A stretch of DNA of 64,000 bases from Paragorgia papillata. Its lineage: Eukaryota > Cnidaria > Anthozoa > Scleralcyonacea > Coralliidae. The notes below the pieces were generated by a model. It had not been told where the DNA came from. It searched no databases and saw only the letters and a program-made list of their open reading frames with translations. Position 1 is the first letter of the stretch, and each line of letters opens with the position of its first letter. Both the position numbers and the translations under genes were made by a program. The stretch lies in assembly GCA_035771165.1 (NCBI GenBank), contig JAWNZC010000406.1:4835001-4899000 (forward strand), read 5' to 3'. Below, one piece after another: positions 55,301 through 64,000 of this stretch.

Positions 55301-58265
55301 TGTTACAGCATTGATGAAACAACAACCGTTGTTCACGCATGTTGTAACAACCGAAGAACGTGTTGATACATCAACCATGTTCACCATTGTTGTAACATTG
55401 TTGTTCATCGTTGTTATTTCGTCATGCTGTTACAACATGTTGTATCATGTGCGAACAACGTTGTTGGCTAGAAAAATGTGCTGTTGGAACAACTTGTTCA
55501 TGACTGTTGATTTATCCGTGAACAAGTTGTTCGAACCGTAAGTGAACAACTTGTTGACAACTTGTTCACGGCGAGCAGCACAACATTGTTCACGCCTGTT
55601 GACAACCGTGAACAAGTTGTGCGTTTTTACGCGTGTAGCCCTCGGCAACAGCCACCGTAGCCCAGTGGGCAGAAGGCTGCATGCACTAGTATCGCGGAGT
55701 CACGGTTTCGATTCTTAACCGGAATGCCTTGATGTTGCTAATTGCATTTTCCCAACTGGTCTGTGTTTGGTCTTTAAAATGTATATACTTATACATGCGA
55801 GATTTTCCTTTACCATAACCTTTAGAACAAGTACTGTATAGTTTAATGGAGTGAAATACAAAATATTATCTAAAGAATCTTACATATACAAATACCACTC
55901 TGGATTAAAAAGTGACTGTTCGTGACCCAACGTTTAACACTGCGATCTAGTGTATTTGTGATCCCGTTATGCAGGCAGATCAACAACAACTTTAATACAG
56001 TAAAACCCCGCATATAAGAACCTGTATTTTTCAAGTTAGCCTAAAAAGGTTCTTATATAAACTGGGAAATTAGACTATTTAGGTTCTTAAGCAGGTTCTT
56101 ATTTTCTTATAAGAAAAAAAAATGTGGTTGTTCCTGGAAGAATATTGGTACAGCCTATTATTTATACAAAAAATGAATATAATATTATGTCTAAATGACT
56201 TCAATCTTAAAAAATACAAACCTATTCTTGGTTATCTTATTCGTTTTATGCCCTTTTTACTTTGAATTCCTAAGTATAGTAAATTATAAAATAAGAACCT
56301 TTTCAAATTTTAGGCTAAAACAGGTTCTTATGTAAAGGGGGTCTAAATGGACAATCTTAGCCTAACAGGTTCTTAAAAACCAGGAACAACCACATTTTTT
56401 TTCTTGAGAAAATAAGAACCTGTTTAAGAACCTAAATAGCCTAATTTCCCAGTTTATATAAGAACCTTTTTAGGCTAACTTGAAAAATACAGCTTCTTAT
56501 ACGCGGGGTTTTACTGTACCCATAAATTACAGTCACGAAAGAAATATATTAGTTTAAATTAAAAAATAATTTGGGTACAAGCAACCCGTAATAACCAGAA
56601 GGTTAAAAATGTCGGGCAGCCAGTTCACAAGTCATTATTTAGATAGAAAAAAAAATAAATTCGGAGGCAATGACAATAGGCAATGGCACTTATACAGACA
56701 TGCGCAAAAGAAAGACACGTAGAACATAGACAATACACTAAACTACAAGTATAATGCTTTATAATAGTAACCAATCAATCTACTATCACAATTTAATAGT
56801 AAAAAGGTAAATCATTATGTATATATTACAGAAAAGCAGTATTACAATCCAATTTCCCTTAAATAAATGAAAAGCTAGTAGTGTTTTAAATACTCCATAT
56901 TTATACTCTCATAGAACCATATTTATACTCTCATAGAACAGATCCAGATTATATACAGATCCATATTTATACTCTCGTAGAACCAATGATGACATCTATG
57001 ATTAGTACATATTCGTGAAAGATGCCCGTCTAGGATAGTGTAGTCTTGAGAAAGACTTAGTGTTGGTGGTGACCGACAACCTCGGTGGCTATCACCATAA
57101 GTGTCAATTAAGTCATCGACAAGAAGCTTAGGCCTCTGGTAGTAGACCGTCATTATCCCGGTTTAGTGGAGCGTGGGCGCTATTAATATGCCAAGCCTCC
57201 AGTAGACTTGCTCCAAGTCTCTCGTTTATCGGTATGCCCGCCCAGCCCCACGCGGGGCCCGTGGGTCTAAGCCTCCAGATAACGTCTTTGATGGTACCGT
57301 GGATTGATGGTGATAATTGTTGACTGCTTTGATTGTTCTACACTTATTCAACTCAAACCCTAACTCAAGAGGGTGTTTATATAGGAAAGAGAGAGAGAAA
57401 GAGTTGGCCCTCCTTGGCGAGATATCGCTTGTCAGACAAACCGTTGTAAAATGTGGTCTATGTGAGAGGACGGGCATACCTCTTTGTGACCACTCAAGAC
57501 CTCGCCTAGGACGGCTGGACGTTTTCCGTGTAAATGACGCTCAAGGTAGCTGACCCTTTCGGGATCGGAGGGCTGAAAAGAGTCATCAAAGGTCTAGAAA
57601 ATTCCCGTGTAAATGCGAGATGAAATCCAACCCTTTTTTAGCGCTAGCCCTCCTAGTAGGGCTATTCCTCTCAATATAAATATTCCCTACGCATAGGTCG
57701 GCTGACTTGCTAACTGCATTTTCTCTATCTTCAGGCACACGGTCACTGCTCGAAAGGAATGAAATGCGACATGTCGCATGACCTCGACGTTATCTTAGAT
57801 CATGAGGAACAAAAGAAAGAAAAAAAGAGGAGCCGAAAGAGAAAGAAGAAAGGAAAAACAAAAACCAGTACACATTCAGATAGCGACGGAAATTGTTCAC
57901 AAGGCTGCCCAGATGACTCGGTGGACACCACGTCACCTATTTCAGACACCTCTCTGAAAAGTCCTACCGTGTCAGAAGAAACATCGCTGACAAATGATAA
58001 ACCAGCTACCGTGGCAACGAACTCCGCCTCGGGGACTCATCGTGCTGGCTTCGATGCATTCATGACGGGATTTTGTATGGCCACTTACTTCCATCGCCAT
58101 GGAAACCCTGGCGTGTCACGAATGGTGGAACGTCTACCGGATTTTGTAAATAAGTTGAACTTGAGTGGCAAAGATGTACCGTTAAAGATAACAAAAAGTC
58201 AATATTGTAAAACATCCGCCAACCACAATGAGACGTGGAAGAAAGTGATGTCCTCGGCCCCGTAA
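49331..58265 (+). CDS. TOE1: TOE1 (target of EGR1) RNA 3' exonuclease, six exons, complete
   Basis: Exons 49331-49447, 50116-50156, 51463-51775, 53243-53505, 54807-54960 and 57735-58265 give 472 aa; all junction phases match (0, 2, 0, 2, 0). TOE1 is a nuclear/Cajal-body DEDDh deadenylase of the CAF1/PARN class that trims 3' tails of snRNAs and other small RNAs. Catalytic residues are visible: D38 and E40 (ALDLEMSG), D189 (HNGILDLVFLYENF), H398 and D403 (HRAGFDAFMTG). An exonuclease domain split by a CCCH finger (C292-x8-C301-x5-C307-x3-H311) and a basic NLS-like run (residues 323-337) is the known TOE1 architecture. Vertebrate TOE1 is about 510 aa, so this is full-length. Exon 2 is only 41 nt. 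Introns are crowded with MITEs, SINEs and a minisatellite, yet the reading frame is intact, which suggests a working gene. Confidence 0.95.
49564..49946. mobile_element. hAT-like MITE in TOE1 intron 1
   Basis: Same family as 47475-47928: CAGTGATGGATCCAGC left end and AAATCCATCATTG right end, flanked by ATTTGAAC and ATATAAAC (6 of 8 match). It contains G- and C-homopolymer runs. Confidence 0.83.
50524..51068. mobile_element. hAT-like MITE with GGGCCCC minisatellite, TOE1 intron 2
   Basis: Ends CAGTGTGGGATTA and complement of TAATCCAGCCCTG. Flanking octamers CTCTTTGC (50516-50523) and TTCTTTGC (51069-51076) agree at 7 of 8. The interior 50650-50900 has about a dozen units of the type AGTGCGGGGCCCCCAAGA. 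Confidence 0.83.
51857..53026. repeat. 6-bp-based minisatellite, TOE1 intron 3
   Basis: About 1.2 kb of CCAACT, CCAATT and TCAATT hexamers in higher-order blocks, interrupted by CCAACAAT. A ~200-bp block (52480-52660) is repeated almost exactly at 52720-52900. The long FQLQFQLQF-type frames are artefacts. Confidence 0.93.
53506..54806. other. TOE1 intron 4 with repeat fragments
   Basis: Contains a tip related to the 55998 element (GTTCGTGTATAAGAACC at 53549), a fold-back at 53873-54031, and a duplicated CAGACGATTTTACT motif at 54592-54622. No other gene. Confidence 0.6.
53873..54031. repeat. Fold-back, ~40-bp arms
   Basis: AACAAATAAACATACCGCTC...GTGCATATGTACTCTT pairs with AAGAGTACATATGCAC...GAGCTTTATGTTTTATTTGTT. 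It holds two TGACGT motifs between the arms. Confidence 0.75.
55011..55168 (-). mobile_element. tRNA-derived SINE, copy 1
   Basis: On the minus strand: A-box-like GAGCTTAGTGGTCAGAGC, B-box-like GCGGGTTCATG, then a body with CTAGCCGGAAGACC and a 3' part GGTTTGGTCTTTAAAATGTA. The plus-strand partner follows the MITE at 55637. Confidence 0.7.
55179..55635. mobile_element. Tc1/mariner-like MITE rich in GTTGTTACAAC motifs
   Basis: TA|CACGCGTAAAAA...TTTTTACGCGTG|TA, with TIR continuing into CAAGTTGTT. The 457-bp interior is full of AACAACTTGTT and ACATTGTTGT palindromic motifs. It lies between two oppositely oriented SINE copies in TOE1 intron 5. Confidence 0.85.
55637..55800 (+). mobile_element. 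tRNA-derived SINE, copy 2
   Basis: A-box-like CGTAGCCCAGTGGGCAGAAGG, B-box-like CGGTTTCGATTC, body AACCGGAATGCCTTGATG and 3' part TTTGGTCTTTAAAATGTATA. Same family as copy 1, in the opposite orientation. Confidence 0.72.
55998..56516. mobile_element. Tc1/mariner-like fold-back in TOE1 intron 5
   Basis: TA|CAGTAAAACCCCGCATATAA at the left and complement at the right (GCGGGGTTTTACTG|TA). Arms of about 150 bp contain repeated AAGAACCTG motifs; the inner loop is 190 bp. Confidence 0.87.
56517..57734. other. Rest of TOE1 intron 5
   Basis: Contains a short tandem CATATTTATACTCTCATAGAAC (56897-56980) and a stretch near 57395-57560 related to 24260-24480. No separate gene; the apparent plus-strand frame at 57317-57553 has no family support. 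Confidence 0.55.
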
Positions 58266-58486
58266 CTGAATGCCAGTCATAGCCTATAGTATGTTGAATA
58301 TTTAAGAACAATTATTATATACTGTACTTGTAACTGAAAATATAACTTCTATATATAGAAGATATACAAGAGTTAAATGTATTACAAGTATTCTTAATTC
58401 TTATTTAAAAATTCCTAATGCTATGCTTCTCTTGGTATCTTGGTATGCAAATCTCTTGGTATACAGAACTCGTTACTACGCTCTTG

Positions 58487-58545
58487 GCAACGGCCTCCGC
58501 AGCTCAGTGGTCAGAGCACTGCACCAGAATCGCAGGGTCTGACTT
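58487..58545 (+). mobile_element. tRNA-derived SINE head, truncated
   Basis: GGCAACGGCCTCCGCAGCTC with AGTGGTCAGAGCACTGC is the same head as at 55645, followed by an unrelated GTCTGACTTATCTTTGTAA block whose complement recurs at 58612-58629. Confidence 0.6.
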
Positions 58546-59121
58546 ATCTTTGTAATCAGTTGGTTATAATTACATTAGCCGAAATATAACTAGTTACCGG
58601 CTAAAAGTTACGATAAGTACAAAGTCAGACCTGGAAAAAAGTGGGATCTCGGGATCCTAGATCCTGAGGAACATTAGTTAAAAGCCTAAGATTGAGGAAC
58701 ATTTTGGGTTTAAGAATGAACTTTGATGGTTTAAGATTGTGAAGGGTTCCTCGATCTTTGTATCCTGTTAACAGAATCTGAAGATTATTTTGTTTCCTCA
58801 CTGTTGTAAGGGTTCCAACCAACATAATTGAGTTCCCGGTTTTTTAGGATGTTCCTCAATTGGAATATTTTTAATGATCGAGGAACATATTTGTGTTGTA
58901 TTTAAGCCTGGTTTTCATATATGGTAAAATCATCGCCGATACAGCTTTGCGATAAAATAGGATTATGAAAACCGGCAATCGGGGATAATCCCCGATCATC
59001 GGCGAGCATCGCAACAACCAAAAAAAATGTTTCCCCCGATGATCGTCGACTGTCGCCGATGAATTAAGACAAGCAAAACAAATGAAAACCGAAATCCGAT
59101 GAAATAAGACAAATTTGGACC

Positions 59122-59962
59122 CAGTCTCTAGAAGAAAGTCTCTAGCTGCCTCCTCCGCAGGCCCTCGTTGCATCATGGACAGGTCACACGCCGAATTTAG
59201 GGCCTGCAAGATCCTGTAAAAAATTTGGCAAAACTTGGCGCGGAATAAATTTGCATAATTAACTACCATTGTTAATAGCCATGGCTATTTCCGAAGATTT
59301 TGAAGGACATTGAAGACTTATGACATACGAATCCTAGCTTTCAAATGAAGGAATTGTTGAAAAAAGCAATTACGGCTGAACTTTGTCAACTTTCGGCCGG
59401 AATAATCAACGAAAATGCACGTTAGTCTACCCAGAGACTCTTGGGTTTATACTTTTTCGGTTTCCACAACAACTGAAACTTGAATTACGCTACACTATAG
59501 CCTACAATTTAACAAAATTAAATCTCATTAACTCTTGTCAGTTGACAGTCTTCGATAGCTAAATAAAGCAAAAAACAATAAGAAAAACCTGTACTTTCCT
59601 GACCGTCGAATCTGCTTTTGTTTGGCAGATATTTTTTCCTTCAATTCCTTTTTGTCGCTAAAAATATTATTGGCAGGAGATCGGTAATTCTAAAACATTG
59701 GTTTCTTCATTGTCATGATCTGTAAGAAAGTTTAGGCAGAATTTCCTGGTGGGTCACAGTGTTAAAATAACTTGGACGTACGTTTGTCGAACAGCGGCCG
59801 GGAAAAAATTGCAGGCCCTCTCAAAACTATCGCCTCTAGGGCCTAGTCTCGCTGTGCATAATGGGATCAGTCCCCATTTTGTTTACAGGATCTGGCAGGC
59901 CCTCTCAAAAGTGTGACCTGTCCATGATGCAATGCGGGCCTGCAGAGGAGGCAGAGTCTCTA
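59122..59962. mobile_element. Nested element with ~100-bp inverted ends
   Basis: CAGTCTCTAG...GAGGCAGC-type left end (CTGCCTCCTCCGCAGGCCCT, CATCATGGACAGGTCACAC) pairs with GTGTGACCTGTCCATGATG and GGGCCTGCAGAGGAGGCAG on the right. No ORF of note inside. Confidence 0.75.
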
Positions 59963-60145
59963 GTACTTCAAATTGCCCTGATCCTTCGGTTCTTCCCTTG
60001 TCTCAAATATTTTCGTACCCAGAAACTCTTCTTTCTTTATTTCTTACGCCGCAGGAGCCTTTTCTTTTTTAGTACTAGAAATACATAAATGCCCTCGCCC
60101 ACTTTTACATGAATTTTTGTAAATACCCCCTGATTAGATAGAGAA

Positions 60146-60458
60146 TAATACATGGATGTGCGGAAATATGAAATTTATTTCGAGTGTTGACCAGGATATC
60201 TCACGAGTGAGCGAAGCGAACGAGTGACATATCCTGTTCAACACGAGAAATAAATTTCATATTTCCAAGCATCCATGTATTGTTCTGTTTATTATATAAA
60301 AAAATTGTCCTATTGCCTTGCAAAAATTGCATTAAACTATAATGCTGATTCAGCGATAATCGTCACATGTGCGATTATCATAAATAATCGCACATGTGAG
60401 ATTATCACTTTTACTAGTGGCCGAAAAATCAATAAAACACTCTATTTTATATAATAAA
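60146..60458 (-). mobile_element. MITE family A, copy 2 (inverted)
   Basis: Near-identical reverse complement of 38619-38940, including the GAGCGAAGCGAACGAGTG loop and the CACATGTGCGATTATCATAA segment. It lies inside the large element 58901-61711. High identity suggests recent activity. Confidence 0.88.
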
Positions 60459-60486
60459 AAAAACATTACTGCAACCCCCCCCCCCC

Positions 60487-61589
60487 TGTCCTCTTTTCTA
60501 TTGGGGGCCTGGAAATAGGCTACTGAGGCAGGTGTAAAAATTTTGTCAAAAATATTTTTTTCAAAAACAGTGAATTGATTGAAAACTACTCAAACAACGA
60601 CCTGGCTAACTGCCACGGCTACATTTATGACATTTCCAATTCCTTTAAGCTATTATTAAACAAAAGCAATTTTTTATTTCGAAATCTGAAGTGCTGAAAC
60701 TGTTTTCACCTACATGTTAATAAATATTTCCACAGCATTTGTACGTTTTACAGAAGAAAAATTGCTCCTTTACCGAGTTTTTAATATGGAAAATTATGGA
60801 CAAGCTATACGTTAAGTCACAAGTGGTTTTACCATAAGAAAACCATTTAAACAAAGATATTAAAACGACTGCCACAGATAAATACAACAGGCAAGCAAAC
60901 TGACATGCAATGGATACGTTTAAAATACTTTAGTTTAAGGACACACAAAAAAAGAAAACAAAATTAACAGTGATAGGATGTAAACAGGGAAACTCGAACA
61001 GGTTCGTGATCACTGAGAGTGGCTGCTCTATAATATTTTTACCGTTAACTTTTCGCCGGTCTTTATTTGATTTTGAAGTTTGACAATTGCTTTTTCCTCC
61101 TTTAGAGTTTTGGTTTGACGGGTTTCCTTCTGCTCAAGACGTTGTTTTGCTTTATACTAGACGTTGATTTGTTTCTGTTCTTCAAAAGTGATACATGTTT
61201 CCCAAAAACTCCTTTCCCAAAAACTCCTTTCTCAAGTCTTTTTGTCAAGAATAAATTATGTTGTTAGTTCAAATCTTCTTTGTTGTTAGTTCAAATCTTC
61301 TTGTCAAGAAACACATTGTCCCCAGTGCCCCACAATCTTAACCGCGCATGGTCCGTCCACACATATATACAAATAAATATTCAGATCACAGAAATTCGTT
61401 CGCATTTCACGTTTGTCCATGCGTGTAAAATGACTCCACGCGTGTCGAGATTAGCACCCTCACCGGGCTGCTCCGGGCCTTCGGCCCTACGCCCGGGCTC
61501 GGGGATAACAGCGCTATGACGAGTAAAAGAGTAATAATTTGTTGTTTATAGGGGCGCCCATTTTTGCGCCCAAAAAAATAATATTTTCC
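60487..61589. other. Interior of the large element, no gene
   Basis: AT-rich apart from a GC-rich palindromic patch at 61455-61500 (GGGCTGCTCCGGGCCTTCGG and CCCTACGCCCGGGCTC). A small tandem CTCCTTTCCCAAAAA near 61200. Nothing coding. Confidence 0.5.
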
Positions 61590-62013
61590 CGCCTTGATCG
61601 GTGACCGTCGGCGATTGTCTGGGATAATCGCCGATCATCGGGGACAATCCCCGATCGTCGCAAATGTGAGCATCGGCGATGAAATGCGACAAATGAAAAC
61701 CAGACTTAAACCCCCTTATGTAGGAAGGAACCTTAATGCGCAGTCAGGAAATGCAACTCAACTTGTGGTTACCGATATGCATTTCAATATAGATTTAATA
61801 TACACGTTAACAAAATTTAATTACTTTTACTAAAGAAGTTAGTTACGGCGGTGGGTGGGTATACAAGGCGCGCTGCTATTTGTGCACTAATTTTGAGGGC
61901 AAATTCAGGATCCGAGGAACAATGAACACTTTTTCCAAGTCTGAACAAAGTAACTAATTATACAGTTACAAAGTTACTTTTATAAGTTTGTAAGTAGTTA
62001 CAAAGTTACACCC

Positions 62014-62402
62014 AACCTCGTACCCAGGGCCATTTGTAGGGAACTGGGCCAAGATGGCGAATAAAACAAAATGGCGGGAACAAATGACCCTGGTGGAGGC
62101 TAGCTCAAAATGCGCAGTATATTGCGCATTTTATTAACTAGAACTCAGTTCTTTACACAGTAATTATACCTAATTACACCTAATTATTGCATGGTTTAAA
62201 ATAGAATTGCCCGTGCCGTGTGCAGGAACAACCGACAAGGTCAAAATACAATTTAAAAAAACAAAAACAAAATCAAACCGTCTGATTTACGCCATAAGCT
62301 CTTGACCAATCAGAGGCTGAGATAGCCTGGCCTCCACCAGGGGCATTTGTTCCCGCCATCTTGGCCCAGTTCCCTACAAATGGCACTGGGTATACGAGGT
62401 TG
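62014..62402. mobile_element. Fold-back MITE with ~10-bp TSD (MULE-like)
   Basis: Left end AACCTCGTACCCAGGG and right end CCCTGGGTATACGAGGTT-type complement; a second inner pair GGGAACAAATG...CCTGGTGGAGG. AGTTACACCC flanks both sides (62004-62013 and 62403-62412). A 9-10-bp duplication with long TIRs fits Mutator-like elements. Confidence 0.83.
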
Positions 62403-62451
62403 AGTTACACCCATTCCGCGAGTTTGGCTATTGAAATTGATAAAGCAGACA

Positions 62452-62545
62452 TTGATTCGATTCCTAGCCGGAAGGCCTTAATGTTGCATTTACGCAACTG
62501 GTCCCGGTTTGGTCTTAAAATGTACATGTTCTCGTACTCGAAATT
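62452..62545 (+). mobile_element. tRNA-derived SINE, 3' part only
   Basis: CGATTCCTAGCCGGAAGGCC then TTAATGTTGCATTT and GGTTTGGTCTTAAAATGTAC, matching the bodies at 55011 and 55637. The tRNA-like head is missing. Confidence 0.68.
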
Positions 62546-62998
62546 TCCTTCACCAAAAATCCCTTTAAGATCTACATGCAGGGGCGGGTCGTAGCGAACT
62601 AGTTGTAGTTCCGCTACAGTTTTCAAGAGGCGAAGTAATATTTCATAAACGAGTGCGAGTGTTTGTCGTGGAATCTTCTTTCCACTCTGGTTCGAAAGTC
62701 ACAATGAGCGCGATCTCTTTCAAAGCGACTGTATCTTTCTTTTTAAAACATTTATTTCACTATCACAAACAATGTTGTCAGTACTTCGATGGACAATCTC
62801 AATCTAATCGTTACAAGGTTTCTTATGACAATTATAGTGGGCCGCACCCCATTATCAAATTACTTAAACAATAAACCATTTACCCCTGTGTGCGGTATTC
62901 ATTACAACAATCAAACTCTATTCTATTTTAAGGTTCTCTAATGTCATTAATTATTCTAAATTATACATTACATGAAATATATTCAACAGTGTTTTACC
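62546..62998. other. Spacer
   Basis: No convincing gene; a plus-strand frame at 62653-62874 has no recognised motif or splice support. Confidence 0.45.
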
Positions 62999-63190
62999 AT
63001 GAAAATCACGAGGCCGTTAACCGAGTAACTTTCATTGTTCTCGAGTGTTTGTAAAACATGAGAGAATAATGAAAATCACGAGGCTGCAAGCCGAGTGATT
63101 TTTATTGTTTTCCAATGTTTTACAAACACGAGAGAACATTGAAAATTACGAGGTAACAGGCCGAGTGATTTTTGATGTTCTTCAGTGTTT
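62999..63190. repeat. ~65-bp tandem repeat, three units
   Basis: Units begin TGAAAATCACGAGGC and end near GTTTTACAAACACGAGAGAA. Each is partly palindromic (CGAGTGATTTTTATTG against the unit start). Confidence 0.85.
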
Positions 63191-63309
63191 GAAACCCCTG
63201 GTAAAACACGATACACGAGTTTATGAAATTGCTTCTCAATCGTCAATTATAGTAGAGCGGACGTGGTGATATTGGTGCATATTAGATTTATACACCATGG
63301 TTTCACGTT

Positions 63310-63390
63310 GAATTTATAATTAGGAAATGTGGTTAATAAACGGTTCTTTGTTTGTGCCGTTTATTATTGATTTCTTAATTATAAATTCAG
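63310..63390. repeat. Hairpin
   Basis: TGAATTTATAATTAGGAAAT pairs with ATTTCTTAATTATAAATTCA; a second inner stem AATAAACGG/CCGTTTATT. Confidence 0.8.
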
Positions 63391-64000
63391 TTAGCGCGAC
63401 CTTTACCGGGTTTCAGTCTACCGGGTTTCAAAAGTAATACACATGACCAAATATTTTTCTCTGATTGGCTAATTAGCTCATGAATTAATGAGTTTGAGAA
63501 TGATATTTGATAAAATTCTCTCAGCGGCCCGGAACGGCAGATTCCGGACCGCTCAGGAATCAATCAAATTGCTGGATTTCACGTTCCGGACCGCTCACGA
63601 AAATAGTCATATATAGTAAGTCAGATTACGGCCGGAGGTCTATACGTGGATAAAACCCTCGGTTCGACTTCGAGGTATTTATCTCTTACTTATTGTTCAA
63701 CAATAGCAGTGCCAGATTTAGGACAGGGCGGACTGGGCGGTCGCCCAGGCCCCCCCACAAAATAATGTTTAAGGGGGGGGGGGGGGGGGGGGGGCTCCAC
63801 AAAAATGTCTTGAAAGTTGAAAAAATAGGTGTTGAAATGAAAAAAATCTTGAGAGCCCAAAATATGAGTCAAAAACAAGACAAAAGATATATGGATGATA
63901 TATAGATATATAGATGATATATATGATATATATGATATAGAGGGTGGTGTCCCATGTACTATATATACTGAATATTACTTACGTATCTTTAATCCTTTCT
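63391..64000. other. Window end: repeat debris, G-tract
   Basis: Duplicated CCGGACCGCTCA(G/C)GA motifs at 63545-63602, a CAGTGCCAGATTTAGG hAT-like tip at 63707, a run of about 23 G at 63772-63794, and an (ATATAG)n-like run at 63890-63945. No gene. Confidence 0.6.

Larger units (their letters stand above)
58901..61711. mobile_element. Large MITE or fold-back split by nested insertions
   Basis: Outer ends TTTAAGCCTGGTTTTCAT and ATGAAAACCAGACTTAAA. Inside both ends are GATCATCGGCGA/CGCCGATCATCGG and GGGGATAATCCCCGATC motifs in opposite orientation. The middle holds at least two further elements (59122-59962 and 60146-60458), so this was the oldest insertion. Confidence 0.7.

Overview
The window looks like animal nuclear DNA from a repeat-rich cnidarian genome, probably an anthozoan such as a stony coral. 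That is inference from GT-AG introns, a Class A GPCR, APE- and RLE-type LINEs, many MITEs and tRNA-derived SINEs. There are no operons, CRISPR arrays or bacterial genes. Most of the 64 kb is transposable elements, fold-backs and satellites. About five host genes sit among them.

Layout. 1-7.1 kb: a macrosatellite of three near-identical ~1.29-kb LINE 3' fragments (RLE type, minus strand) alternating with four (TAA)n arrays of 740-890 bp. 7.1-9.05 kb: a second, decayed RLE-type LINE (+). 9.1-14 kb: a MULE-like MITE, a SINE, fold-backs, a duplicated module carrying a (CACAG)n/(TACAG)n satellite, and a MITE with a clean target-site duplication (TSD). 14.4-17.1 kb: an APE-type LINE (-) split by an LTR-like insertion. 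18.0-20.9 kb: a five-exon unrecognised gene (+, 344 aa) whose introns hold a polypyrimidine tract, a 5S-rRNA-derived SINE and a compound tetranucleotide array. 21.4-22.4 kb: a frameshifted rhodopsin-family GPCR (-) with a TTAA-flanked fold-back just upstream. 23.2-25.4 kb: nested MITEs and a LINE tail. 27.0-30.4 kb: the fullest LINE (-), with endonuclease, RT and a degenerate 2A-like motif. 30.8-34.1 kb: minisatellites, a direct duplication, a diverged inverted pair and a dimeric ~105-bp tandem repeat. 34.85-35.17 kb: a two-exon small gene (+, 74 aa).

36-48 kb: two opposite copies of one element that carries a 9-bp minisatellite (0.3 kb in one, 3 kb in the other), fold-backs, and a five-exon minus-strand gene (39.1-44.1 kb) with a signal peptide and phase-1 exons. 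48.5-58.3 kb: the best-supported locus, a complete six-exon TOE1 orthologue (472 aa, DEDDh residues and CCCH finger intact), apparently head-to-head with a minus-strand gene of at least three exons. TOE1 introns hold three hAT-like or Tc1/mariner-like MITEs plus SINEs, a fold-back and a 1.2-kb minisatellite. 58.5-64 kb: nested MITEs, SINE fragments, a fold-back with a 10-bp TSD and a short tandem repeat.

No pathway or gene cluster is evident. What unites the window is layered insertion, together with tandem growth of short motifs inside mobile elements. Single-base indels separate the macrosatellite copies, which suggests that some frameshifts here are sequencing errors.
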